DNA of 64,000 bases, taken from positions 60,388,670 to 60,452,669 of the forward strand of contig OZ024903.1 of NCBI GenBank assembly GCA_964017125.1, in the 5' to 3' direction. The stretch is from Flabesymbios commensalis. Its lineage: Eukaryota; Annelida; Polychaeta; Terebellida; Flabelligeridae. The position numbers and the translations under genes are program-made. The notes beneath the pieces were generated by a model. It saw only the letters and a list, made by a program, of their open reading frames with translations, was not told where the DNA came from and searched no databases. How positions within the stretch are numbered: position 1 is the stretch's first letter; each line of letters opens with the position of its first letter. Below, one piece after another: positions 35,195 to 45,900 of the stretch.

Positions 35195-35345
35195 AGGTGC
35201 TTGCAACAGCTGTTGCGGTGGTCCCATGCACTTCTGAAGTGCTCCCATGCACTGCTGCAGTGCTCCCAACGGCTGATTCAATGCTCCCATAAGCTGCTGC
35301 GGTGTTCCCAAGAGCTTCATTGGTGCTCTAGTAAGCTGCAGTAGT
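35195..35345. repeat. Outlying block of the 21-base minisatellite
   Basis: Seven units of the same minisatellite resume after a 165-base unique spacer that includes TTTTTGCTAATTTGATGCC. The spacer may be an insertion into, or a remnant between, one former array. Confidence 0.8.
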
Positions 35346-36230
35346 AAATTTGTTATTGTTATTGGCAAAAACACTCTGTTTCACATATATAACTCTTCAT
35401 GTATGAGGTATAATGCCTTAAAATGTAGTAAAATACCCATGTACTCTCTTGTGCATAGTGCATATAGGCCTATGGGATGGCTGTGAATTTCAATACTGGA
35501 ATAGCCAAAATGTTGTAAGCATGAACATCATTAGAGGCCACTATAAGAGGTATAAATTCAAGATACTTTTTAAATATTAAAAATGGCTAATTCATGCACT
35601 AATGGGTGAGGTTGTAGGTAGACCTACATGGGTGGAGCGAAGAGTTCAATGAAACAAACGAAGCAAATATAGTGTAGCCTACATATTTCATTGGATTTAA
35701 CTGTTATTACGACAATATAATCCAAAACGGCTGTTTTCTTGGTGATGATATCCCAATTATTTTGTAACACTGAACATTGAGGCACATTGGGACACTGAGG
35801 GGCACATTGAGACACAGGCCCATTGTGCCCCAGTTGTCTCATTGTACCCCGTGATCCGTTGTCCCTATGTGCCTCATATTCTATTGTGACCTTTCATATG
35901 TGGTGCTCTGATATATACTTTCACAGTAAGGTAAATATACATCTTACATAAGTAGTGTACCTTAATTGGTCTTTCAACAATAAATACACAAAAAATGCCT
36001 ACTCAACCGATATACAATCTCTGAAATTTACTTTTTATATGACAAAAATGATAAAATTTCTAGCATCCAAAGTACTGCCTGCCACACACTAAGAAAACAA
36101 TATATTGCGACTGGGGTATTTCTGAAGTCATGTGACAGTATTTTCAGGATTCTCCAATTGGCGATTTTGCAACCAATCGCATTGTCCCATTGTACCAATG
36201 TGTCCCGGTCTCCCCTAATAATGCTTAGGT
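35346..36230. other. Unassigned sequence with GGCACATTGGGAC-type repeats
   Basis: At 35779-35870 GGCACATTGGGACACTGAGG, GCCCATTGTGCCCC and CTCATTGTACCCC form a small run of direct and inverted short repeats. The rest shows no gene or bounded element. Confidence 0.4.
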
Positions 36231-36234
36231 CACA

Positions 36235-36520
36235 ATTAGCCCGGGCCCCGTCCGGGCTGTGAGCACGGCCGATATCTACGTCCCTGGCGGGCCCAGGGCA
36301 CTGTGGTCATGATCAAATATAGTTTCACAGATACTCTGCCGGAGCCCTGGCGGGTCCCGGCGGGCACCCAGCCGGCTATCGGGAGAGACTTGTTCTCATT
36401 TTTCTGAAAACCCTACCGGGGCCCGGCCGGGGCTCGCAGGTATCCCTAACGGGACCCAGCCGGGGGCCGTAAGGTGTAAAGGATATCGGGCAGGCACCGG
36501 CAGGGGATCGGCAAGGGTAT
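36235..36520. repeat. GC-rich CCCGG-type repeat, first copy
   Basis: A sharp GC-rich island in AT-rich DNA, dense in GGCCCGG, CCGGGGC and GGCGGGCCC words. The same vocabulary, with CCTGGCGGGTCCCGGC matching CCTGGCGGATCCCGGC, recurs at 38740-39130. No intact frame of interest. Confidence 0.7.
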
Positions 36521-36630
36521 ATAGCCTATAGGGGCATGTCCCTATTAATCGTGTTTTATATTATATATATTATTTATATTTTATATTATATATCTCTAGG
36601 AGATGCGAGCTGCTGACAATATAATATTAA

Positions 36631-37742
36631 CCGGTGTAGCTGTTTCAGCGTACCCCCTTTTCAGCATACCGGGGGTACGTTGAAACTAGTTTCAGCTTAC
36701 CGGGGGGTACGTTAAAACTAGCCCCAGTAAGCTGAAACTAGAAAAAGGGCCAGTTTCAAGATACCTCCCCTAGTTTTAGATTACCCCCGGGGGTACGTTG
36801 AAACTAGTTTCAGCGTACCGGGGGGTACGTTTAAACTAGGTTCAGCGTACTGGGGGGTACGTTGAAACTAGTTTCAATGTACCCCCCCCCCCCCGGTATT
36901 TTGAAACCAAGAAATCAACTTTTCCCCCCCCCCCCATTTCTAAGGCCTACACGCCAAATATGATTATTGGTGACTTTTCAAGTACCGTTAGATCTAGATT
37001 AAAGTAGACGATTCGCTGGGTAGGGCCTACTCATGGTGGGCCACCCATATGACTTCCACATACGCAACATGGTCAACGTTCACAAGAGTGGGGCGCCGTG
37101 ATGTGTGCGTTCGATTTTTTATGCACCGGAAATGACTGGCATTGCGCATGTTGCCTCAGCATGCTGGCAAGGTAGGTACTATGCGTATATATTACCTGCA
37201 TTAACCCCTTAAGCTCTCTCGTTATCTGGATTAGCTTCTTAAGCTCCGTGGTCATCTGAATTAACCCCTTAAGCTCAATTTGTGTTCATTTTATAAATAA
37301 TTATACAGTCCTGCGGAAATAGAGAATTTGGCACCAGTCTTTAAAACAGGCGGAAACACGGCCAATGTTAGGGTCTACATCTGCTATAGATAAATCGATA
37401 GATAATAACGACAATTTTTCGTCAGTTGACCCCATAGGGTCAAAGGGTTGAAGACTAAAGTGTTTCGAGACATCGCGCTAACAATTTTGACGTAGGTGAC
37501 GTTAGGTGACGTAGAGATTAAAGGGTTATATGAAGATTAAAGTGATTTTAAACCTCTTGGTAGCATATTATTTTTCGTTGGTTGCCCCGGAGATGAAAGG
37601 ATTATACCTATGGAGATTAAAGTGTATCAAAAAATGTCCCAATGCCATGTGATGAAAATATAAAATATAATTTTATTGTCAACCGGTAAATATGAGGGGG
37701 TAATTTAAAACTAGAGGGGGTAACTTGAAACTGTTACACCGG
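36631..37742. mobile_element. Probable foldback element with palindromic GTACG array
   Basis: The left end CCGGTGTAGCTGTTTCAG and the right end GAAACTGTTACACCGG are inverted partners. From 36645 to 36880 about six units of GGGGGTACGTTGAAACTAG and its complement alternate, and each junction GAAACTAGTTTC is a perfect palindrome. Near the right end GGGGGTAA and AAACTAGAGGGGG words recur inverted. The interior also holds a 30-base repeat of TTAACCCCTTAAGCTC (37202-37276, three units). C runs lie at 36880 and 36925. A SINE abuts the right end. Confidence 0.6.
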
Positions 37743-37960
37743 CCCCGATGGCTCTTTCGGTCAAGTCGTAGCTCGAAACGCAGAGGTACTGGGTTCGAAT
37801 CCCGGTCGGGTGGGATGTTCGTCATCGAGTGCATATACAGTGCTCCAAACTGTTTGAAGGCGTGGAGTGTGTAGTGCTGTCTGTGGTACTGTGCACTATA
37901 AAGAGCCCTTGAAGTGTATAGTCCTGACTTTGGGCTTCTTTCTGTCGCGATATACACCTT
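37741..37960 (+). mobile_element. tRNA-headed SINE, second family
   Basis: GGCCCCGATGGCTCTTTCGG contains an A box, and GGGTTCGAATCCCGGTCGGG a canonical B box with a T-arm-like fold. The rest of the tRNA cloverleaf is degenerate. A body with TGGTACTGTGCACTATAAAG follows to about 37960. Its head touches the end of the foldback element at 37742. It differs in sequence from the SINE at 6351 and 62421. Confidence 0.8.
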
Positions 37961-38735
37961 TCCCAATAGCAACACGCCACACAGTGACTAAAAGCTGAAC
38001 TATTTAGTTGGGAGTCCTGTCACACTCTTTTCTATTACAACACGCCACTCAGTGATTAAAACTGAACTATTTAGTTGGGAGTCCTGCGCATGCGCAAAAT
38101 CGTGCAAACAGTGTATTGCCATTAATATTGTGCAAAAAGCGATGCAAAACAATATTCACACTGCTGAAATTATTCATTTAGCTGGCCTCAGGTTTATGTT
38201 AGGCTTGCAACAGCCCGAGACAGTTACAACGTTGACCTTGTGGCATTGCTCCTAGAGCAAGAAACATAGAAAAATTAAATCCCGCAATACGAATGTGGCG
38301 GGTTCGAACCTGGTTGGCTCTAAAAGCCCGTTACAGGCAATACAGGACCTTTTAACAGGGTCTAACACCACGAATACTTCAAACCTTTAATCAGGATGGA
38401 TCTGTGGCCGGTCCATCGTGTTGGTTCTTCAATTAAGAAAAGTATTAGTCCACTATGTGGAAGAATGTTTAAAATTATTAACAAAAGACAGGTTGTGTAA
38501 TGTCTTCTTTTACTCGACTTATCTATAGATAAGCTGATGTTAGTAGGCTATCCACAAATGTAAGGACAATTTTAAGACTGGGCTATTTGTATACATTCTG
38601 CGATGCAAGTTGATTCAAGTTACAAACACAGTTTATAAAAAATGAGAAGTAGCCTTAATTGTTTGATTGATTTATAGATGGATTGATTGATTCAACATTG
38701 AGAAATTCGTCTCTCAGTAGCTGTGTATCCCCCTG
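37961..38735. other. Unassigned sequence with a short duplication
   Basis: AACACGCCACWCAGTGAYTA and CTGAACTATTTAGTTGGGAG occur twice, 66 bases apart (37971 and 38039). GCGGGTTCGAACCTGG at 38297 resembles a tRNA B box without a supporting A box. No gene seen. Confidence 0.45.
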
Positions 38736-38739
38736 GTGA

Positions 38740-39130
38740 TTGTACAAGGGTCCCGTACATCGTAAAGGCACCGGCGGAACACCGCCCGCGTCCCGTACAA
38801 GCAAAGTCAGGACCCCACAGGCTCCCGCCCTGGTCCCGTAGGGGGCCCGGGCGGGTATCCTGCGTGCTTTTCTTCAAAAATTGTCCCCGTGTCCCTGGCG
38901 GATCCCGGCAGGGGCCCCTCCGAGCCCCTGTCGGGCAGATTACGGGCTTGATCCGTGGTATATTTCTCGCCGGGGCCCGGGTTACTTTTAAGTTAGTATT
39001 AAAAGTAACCCGAGGCCCGCGCGGGGTGAAAAAATGGACAGTACCTGGTCGGGGTCCCTCCGGGTCCCGTGTGGTACGGCCAAAAACAGCCCGGGAACTG
39101 TCCGGGAAGGCCCCTTTTGTCAAATGTGAC
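38740..39130. repeat. GC-rich CCCGG-type repeat, second copy
   Basis: A GC-rich island related to 36235-36520. It contains a strong hairpin near 38971-39020: GGGCCCGGGTTACTTTTA pairs with TAAAAGTAACCCGAGGCCC around a 9-base loop. The 143-codon frames open on both strands are composition artefacts. Confidence 0.75.
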
Positions 39131-39134
39131 CAAG

Positions 39135-39365
39135 GAATAAGCGGATTTGTATGAAATTTTTACCAGAGGTGCGTCCCGGGCCGATGTCAATCTATTATAT
39201 TCTGGGGATGATCTGGATTACGATCCGGATCCAGAATCCGGATTACGATCCAGATCCCATGGATTTGCATGAAACTTTTACCACAGGTGTGTCTCAGACT
39301 AAGGACCAATTCATTAAATTTTAGGGATGATCACAATCCCGGACACAGTCTCTGACTGCCGGTCT
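39135..39365. repeat. GATCCGGAT-type repeat, about 110-base unit, two copies
   Basis: TTGTATGAAATTTTTACCAG and TTGCATGAAACTTTTACCAC open two units with GGTGYGTC and GGATGATC words between. A related pair lies at 41845-42030, ending in the same GTCTCTGACTG and GTCTAGT words. Confidence 0.75.
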
Positions 39366-39699
39366 AGTTATGTTTTATAATTCAGGGTGTATGTACAGGT
39401 AGCGAAACTGAACAAAATAATGTCATCAAATGTTGATAAATTTTGAGAATGGGTACATAAAAGAGCATTAAAGTTCCCTGGAATATCTTTAGAAAACATT
39501 TCTAAATCATTTTTGAAGCTTTTTCTAATATTCATGAACATGAAAAACGTTTTAGTAACAGCGTTGCCTTAATTACGCAAATACGCACGTTATCTGTAGC
39601 AATTCCTTGTATTTAACAAATTTAATGCTTATGCATTATTCAGATTCCTAATGTTTCACTGGACGACGAAGTCTTTCGTTTTGGCCATATGCCTTTAAT

Positions 39700-39952
39700 A
39701 ATTGGATGGCATCATGCACAAGTGGCTAACCCACATTAAAAAAACGATGAAAATGTATGTCATTGATAGCAACAACTTGATCAATATACGAGTTTCACAT
39801 TCAGGGTTAGACTATTTGGTCACTGATTTTGTTACCTTCCTGTGTTAATTTGTATTTATTCGTTTTATCATGTACTTCATGTTGCAGCGCGATTTTTTAC
39901 TCAAAATCGTCAAAATGTGGGTTAGACCACTTGTGCTTGATGCCATCCAATT
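39700..39952. mobile_element. Small foldback element, about 250 bases
   Basis: The left arm AATTGGATGGCATCATGCAC with AAGTGGCTAACCCACATT pairs with the right arm AATGTGGGTTAGACCACTTG and TGCTTGATGCCATCCAATT. The arms are about 55 bases with few mismatches. Non-coding, superfamily unknown. Confidence 0.8.
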
Positions 39953-40950
39953 TACCTTGAGAAGGCCTAAGCCTAATAGCGGGACGTTTCTCATCGTTGC
40001 ATGTTAAGAACGACTTTGTAATTGAAACGACTCTTTACGCCACAGGCACGAAGCTCGGTTTGAGAACAACTGGTTCTAATTGGCGTGACTACAAAGTAAC
40101 TTTATTTAACAATACCTCAAAATAACCTTTGCCTACAAGCGACCCTTCATGCCTGCACTGACCACATCCTTCAGTTACACAGCTAGTATCAACATCAAAT
40201 ATATTAATAAAATCAATACAATTCTGATGAGAATGATCACACATGCTGCTTAAAAAGACATAGAATGGACTGTCTAGGCTCTACACTAGTTTTTAATTTG
40301 CGACCGTAGGCAATTTTACCATTTTGGCGGCCATTTTGATTTTTTTAATTTAGAAACACATAGCCCACTTATATAGATTGTCATACAACAAATTTGAATT
40401 CAGCAAACCCAAATTCGTGTGGGAAATTTGTGCTATGCGCACTTCTCGCAAAAATACCTATTGGTCTAGAATTTCCAGAAAGCACACAATCCCCCGGTCT
40501 GTCTGCAGGCTACAGATCTGAATGAATAACAAGCCACGTACAGCAAGTTGTCACTTGGCCCGTCGTGATATTGGATGGAAAGTCACTCAACTGTAGCAGA
40601 CATGTATTGTGAGACGCAACACAACAGTAACTTCTCTATATGACAGTGAAATTTCCCAGACGATAAAACTGTAGGCCTATTTGGTTGTTCAGTAACTTAT
40701 ATGCCCAGTGTATTAAGGTAAGATATACAACTCAAATTGTGAATCCAGCATTATGCTACAATATATTATTTAGCTTCAATAGACTGGTGTGTCGGCCTAT
40801 GCGCTGTAGGCATATACAGACACACACTGATAGACAGCAGTCAGCATCAGTACATTGATTATTATTACCAGTGAATATATCATAACAGTAACTGTATAGA
40901 CCTTTATATACTGGTAACATTTTTTTATGAGCAGAGGGACGTAGTGTTAT
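39953..40950. other. Unassigned non-coding sequence
   Basis: TTTTGGCGGCCATTTTGATT at 40323 echoes the GGCGGCCAT family. No exon was recognised. The missing 5' untranslated exon of the syntaxin-17-like gene may lie in or before this stretch. Confidence 0.35.
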
Positions 40951-40953
40951 ATA

Positions 40954-41105
40954 ATTCATTCATTCATTCATTCATTCATTCATTCATTCATTCATTCATT
41001 CATTCATTCGTTCGTTCGTTCGTTCGTTCGTTCGTTCGTTCGTTCGTTCGTTCGTTCGTTCGTTCGTTCGTTCGTTCGTTCATTCATTCATTCATTCATT
41101 CATTC
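40954..41105. repeat. Compound microsatellite (TTCA)n-(TTCG)n-(TTCA)n
   Basis: About 13 TTCA units, then about 18 TTCG units (41007-41080), then about 6 TTCA units with no interruption. The three blocks are in the same register. Confidence 0.97.
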
Positions 41106-41718
41106 GCCCATCACGCTCGAAAAATGGTTTTGTGATTATCAGTATAATAATAAGAAAACGTTGATGACATCGTGTTTCAACAGATAAGATCAATTTGTTT
41201 TGCGCAATGATCAACTCGGTACATTTTGGCATATAATAGTAGGCCTATCTCATAGACAATAATAATAACATCAATCAATATAAGGTCTGTATCTTGATAT
41301 TTGATGAAAATGTTCTTTGTTATTGTGCTTGTTTTCGTCTCAAAATTACTTATCACAAAAGGTATTACACTCGTTTTTATTCTTTTTCACACATCTAGAT
41401 GTCGTTCAGATCAGAATGGTATTTATTGGAATTTGCTGAAAAACATGCTCTTTGCAAATTTAATCTACGGATTTTTTTTTTGTCTTGAAGATAACATCAA
41501 CAAAATAACTACAAAAATGACTAATAACCAACATAAAATCAGAAATGGTCTGTCAAATTACAATAAAAATAGACATAATTAAACTTTATTCAGTCAATAA
41601 AAATAGCTAATCTTGACCATATATATGACCGCTAAGTTGTCACCGAACCATCAAAATATAATACAAGAAATGAATTTTCAAGTCAAACTCACATCGAAAA
41701 TATGTATTGCACTCGCTG

Positions 41719-41806
41719 TTGTTTGTTTGTTTGTTTGTTTGTTTGTTTGTTTGTTTGTTTGTTTGTTTGTTTGTTTGTTTGTTTGTTTGTTTGTTTGTTT
41801 GTTTGT
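41719..41806. repeat. (GTTT)n microsatellite
   Basis: About 22 uninterrupted GTTT units. Frames through it on either strand are artefacts. Confidence 0.97.
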
Positions 41807-41844
41807 CCGTAAACAGGATTATGCTACTTAAAGAATAATTAATT

Positions 41845-42030
41845 GATTTGCATGAGAAACGTGTACCAGAAGTGTGTCTTGGACCAAGGACCAATCTATA
41901 AAATGTTGGCATGGCGATCCGGATCGCAAGGATATGCATTAAACTTTTATCAGATGTGTGCCTTGGGCCAAAAAACAATCCACTTTAACTTTCGGAGGAG
42001 GTTTGCAGTCTCTGACTGACTGTCTAGTCT
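41845..42030. repeat. GATCCGGAT-type repeat, second locus
   Basis: Two diverged units (TTGCATGAGAAACGTGTACC and TGCATTAAACTTTTATCAGA) with GTGTGTCTTGGACCAAGGAC match the repeat at 39135-39365 in direct orientation. Confidence 0.7.
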
Positions 42031-42483
42031 CTATTTTTTTTTTTTTAATCCTGTTTTATCAAATAAAACATGGGAATTTACATATATGCCCTAAACCTTA
42101 AAGAGGAAATTAAATCATCAAGTTACTAGCAGAAATGGATTATACAGTCAGAATTATTTTTTGGTATTACACTGGATTCTTTTTATTTGTTAACAATCAT
42201 ATAATTGCTAATTTGAGCTTGAAATGTAGGTTTTGATCTAGTAGATGACCTTCACCAAAAATGATTATTCGTTGAAAAATCATATTTAACTGTGAATTAT
42301 TGCGATTAAAAGCAAAAAATTAAAAACGTCAGCTGCTGCAACTTGGTCATAATTAGCAGTTTTAAAAAAATGACGGCCATTTTTTGTGTAATTCTATAAA
42401 AAGGGCCAAATTTGATGTCATCCACCAAGAGAGCATTCAGGAATAGCCATACACTATAGAATACAAAAGTCTATAAAATCCTA

Positions 42484-42681
<198 letters not shown>

Positions 42682-42829
42682 ATACTGTATGAACCTATCT
42701 GCACTAAACGGGGATTGAACTTGCGCAACAGGCGTTTGGGGTGGGAAATTGACACTCTCTACCTATGCGACATGCCCCTTTCTATCAGTATAATGCCAAT
42801 AAACCAAATGATATATTTTTTTACCACAG

Positions 42830-42956
42830 AGACATTATGAGTAAACCAAGTAAGAAGATATCCCTGGATATTATCGCTCCAGGCGTGGGCAGCTCCATTA
42901 AAGTTCTCCAAGTAGAAACAGAGAGACTCGACATGCATTGTCAGCTATTAGGAAAG
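42830..42956 (+). CDS. STX17: Syntaxin-17-like exon 1 (first coding)
   Basis: A pyrimidine-rich TTTTTTTACCACAG precedes 42830 and the donor AAG|GTAATA follows 42956. The ATG at 42837 starts 40 codons, MSKPSKKISLDIIAPGVGSS onward, ending phase 0. A second ATG lies inside at residue 33. Residues 26-40 (QVETERLDMHCQLLG) match the first syntaxin-17 helix. Confidence 0.85.
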
Positions 42957-45900
42957 GTAATATGCTATTTTATACAGTAGTCATTATGTATTTTCATGAT
43001 TAGATGTGCTAGGATTAGATATGATAGTGGTGAAAACTTGAGCAACCTGCGATTGAGATATATGTCATATGAATAAATAAATAACATGATGAACAATTAA
43101 GAATTAACAAATGAATAATTAACATGATGCATGACTAAATTACTATTATTGTGAAGTCTTAAAGATTCATAATTTTATATACACTAGCTGTTATATTAAA
43201 TTTACCCTCTGTGCTCAGTAATTGTCTATATTGATATAAATCTACAATAACACATATGGCGTAAAAAAAGGCCAACATAAATCAAAAGAATCCTTATATT
43301 TGTACATATATTTCCAATGAGTCAAACAATCAGACTGCAGACTACTTGATTACATTAGAACGGTTTTTGTATGATAATTACATTATAAAGAATAAAGATA
43401 GTGATAATAAATATTTATTTTATTTTATTTTATAAATATTTTTTCAAACGCAAATAAAGCTCAATTAATGTAGAATTAACTATATTTGATTCACACTATC
43501 CACATATAGGTTTTTTGAAATCGTCCTAAAAATCATCCGGCCAATACATTTTTATGTCTTGATGTACTTGTTTTTTTAAATCATTAGCAAACAAAGTAAA
43601 AAAATCAATAAATAATCTAAAGCATAGAGCAGTACACCAACGCAAAATTTCGCGGCTTTTTGCGTGCTGTTGTCGCGTGCATATTCGCTTACGCGTTGGT
43701 GTGTTTTACGCTTAATGGCTTCACGATTCTGTTCTGGATCAGCTTCATTTCCAATAAAAGTAAACATTTTAGTTGAACCTAATTTGAGAATATTGGGTTT
43801 TTTTAAAACTGAAAATAAAGAAACAGTATCACAATAGTATTGCTAATTACCTCGAATATGTCAAATACCGCATTATACTACTGAAATGGCGAGCAGTCGT
43901 TGCGACATATGCAACAGATGGTAAATATTTCATTTACACAGCGTACACAGGGCCAATATTTAATTTAAGTAGCATGACATATAGGCCTACCGCCCCACAA
44001 ATTCAAAATCCAGTGGTTGAAAAGTAAGCAGTTACTTCCTTTTGGATTTGCATGGTGGTTTAGTTGTATTAACCCTTGTCCTGTTGAATTACTTCAATTG
44101 TATTTTTCGTCATTTGAAGTGGGTGGTTGACGTGAGTGAAATCTATGTGTTATATGTAGTTGTTCGTTGAGCGTTATGGCAGAGGTGTAGATAACCAAAA
44201 TACCGTGCAAAACAAATCTAACATCACCTATTTTTATCATTCATAAAGAAATAGTAAGGTATGAAATGTGGTTCTTTTGCTCGGTTTATTTCTACATCTA
44301 CCATGTCTACAAGAAGTCAGGGTTGAGGCCAAGTACATCGGTACTTGTACTTGCCTGTACTTAAGTACATTTTTTCGAGTACTTGCTTGTACTTTGTACT
44401 TGAGCTTTAAAAATGTACTTGTACTTGTACCCTAGTACATCACGAAGTACTTGGTACTTGAAGACAAGTACATTGCAAGTACATCCCGTTTTGTTCCAAA
44501 AAAATATATATTATAATTTACTTTTTCAGTTATTCAGTGCAATTTTTTTGCGAATACAAATTTTGAAATAATTCAATTGTTGAACGCAAAACAAATTTAG
44601 TTTATCTAGATGTATCAATGTAAAGCGTTATCACACATTCTTGTTCTCAGTGAGCTGTATATTGTCCCCTTGATCTTTCATTCATACATCTGGTAAGCCG
44701 TCCAGATAGATGTATTGATAAAATGCTGAAACAACACACAGGCGTAACAGAAAGGGTTACCGTCCATCGTTATCTAACACAGCTATGCACAGCCTGCCCG
44801 TCAAAAAAACTAGATATTATTGTTGGGCCAGCGTTGCAGATGATGGTTCACTATTGAGTCGACATTGGATTAACATCTCGTGTCTGCTGTAGAAGGGGGG
44901 GGGGCGCTTTCATTGTTTGCGCGATTACCTCTTATAAAACCCTGTCATCTATGTTCATCTTTCAAAAGTACTGATCAATCGATATCGTAACATGAAAGCA
45001 TTATATTCTAATCGGTCTGGGAAATATAGTGTCGCATGTTGTGCCTAAATGATTGCAAACACGCCGCATATTAAAAATAAAATTTTAATTGCAGACATCT
45101 TAGAGTTAGAAGGGTTAGAAGTGTCAGATTGCACGCCTTTGTGAACAGGTGAACACCTTCAGTACGGCGAGCTATTATCATGATATATACCCCTCAAGAT
45201 CAAATAAATGGACGATAATTCATTTGTATTTACGACACCAAACCATTTCAGCACTAAACTTAATTAACGACATTATGATAATTGTATATCCTCTAATTAT
45301 TTTTTTTTAGTTAAATAATATTATATTCTGCTGAAATGCTTCATATTTGATGTGTTTAATTGAGTGTAAAATGTGGTTGCCCATGGTGTTTTTGTTGACA
45401 AATTAGGAATTCTAACAAATAAAGTTTAATCGTATTCCTCGTTAATAACTGTGACATTAATGTCTAGTGAAAGGAAATAAATATTTTTTCGTAACACATT
45501 GGTCACTATGTTTAATGTCAACAGACATACCCTAGTTATTAAAAACAGGGGAGCGCTTTTAACACCTCTCTGTACTGCACTCAGCGAACATGAGACGTTG
45601 TCTTAGTTGTGGGTCAACATCGTCGATGATTATACGTCAACATTGGGCCATTGCGCCGTGCCCGCTGTAGTCAATCCACAATATACCATAGTAGTGAGCC
45701 TCTTCAATACTGGGAAGCAAATATAAATGTTTTCCCCGATTTAAGCAAACTGGCGTTAGAGTAGGCCTACCTGACTGTCTCTGCATAATCTATTGCAGTC
45801 GAGAGACTTTTTAGTATTGATATGGAGGCAAGTTATTTCAACCAGAGAGATGCCAACTGAGCGATTTAACGTATATTCATGACATCGGATGCAATTCACA

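Noticed and set aside
37741-37812. Working tRNA gene
   Set aside because: Boxes A and B are present, but the acceptor and anticodon stems do not pair and the sequence continues into a SINE-like body.
38283-38330. tRNA-like B box GCGGGTTCGAACCTGG
   Set aside because: No matching A box or acceptor stem within the right distance, so neither a tRNA nor a SINE head can be supported.
38692-39154. 143-codon frames on both strands
   Set aside because: High GC content removes stops. The proline-, arginine- and glycine-rich translations match no family, and the DNA is part of a dispersed repeat.
43576-43767. 63-codon minus frame with EADPEQNREAIKRKTHQRVSE
   Set aside because: The charged N-terminal half looks protein-like, but I recognise no family, there is no splice support, and it lies antisense in intron 1. 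It may be a decayed element fragment.
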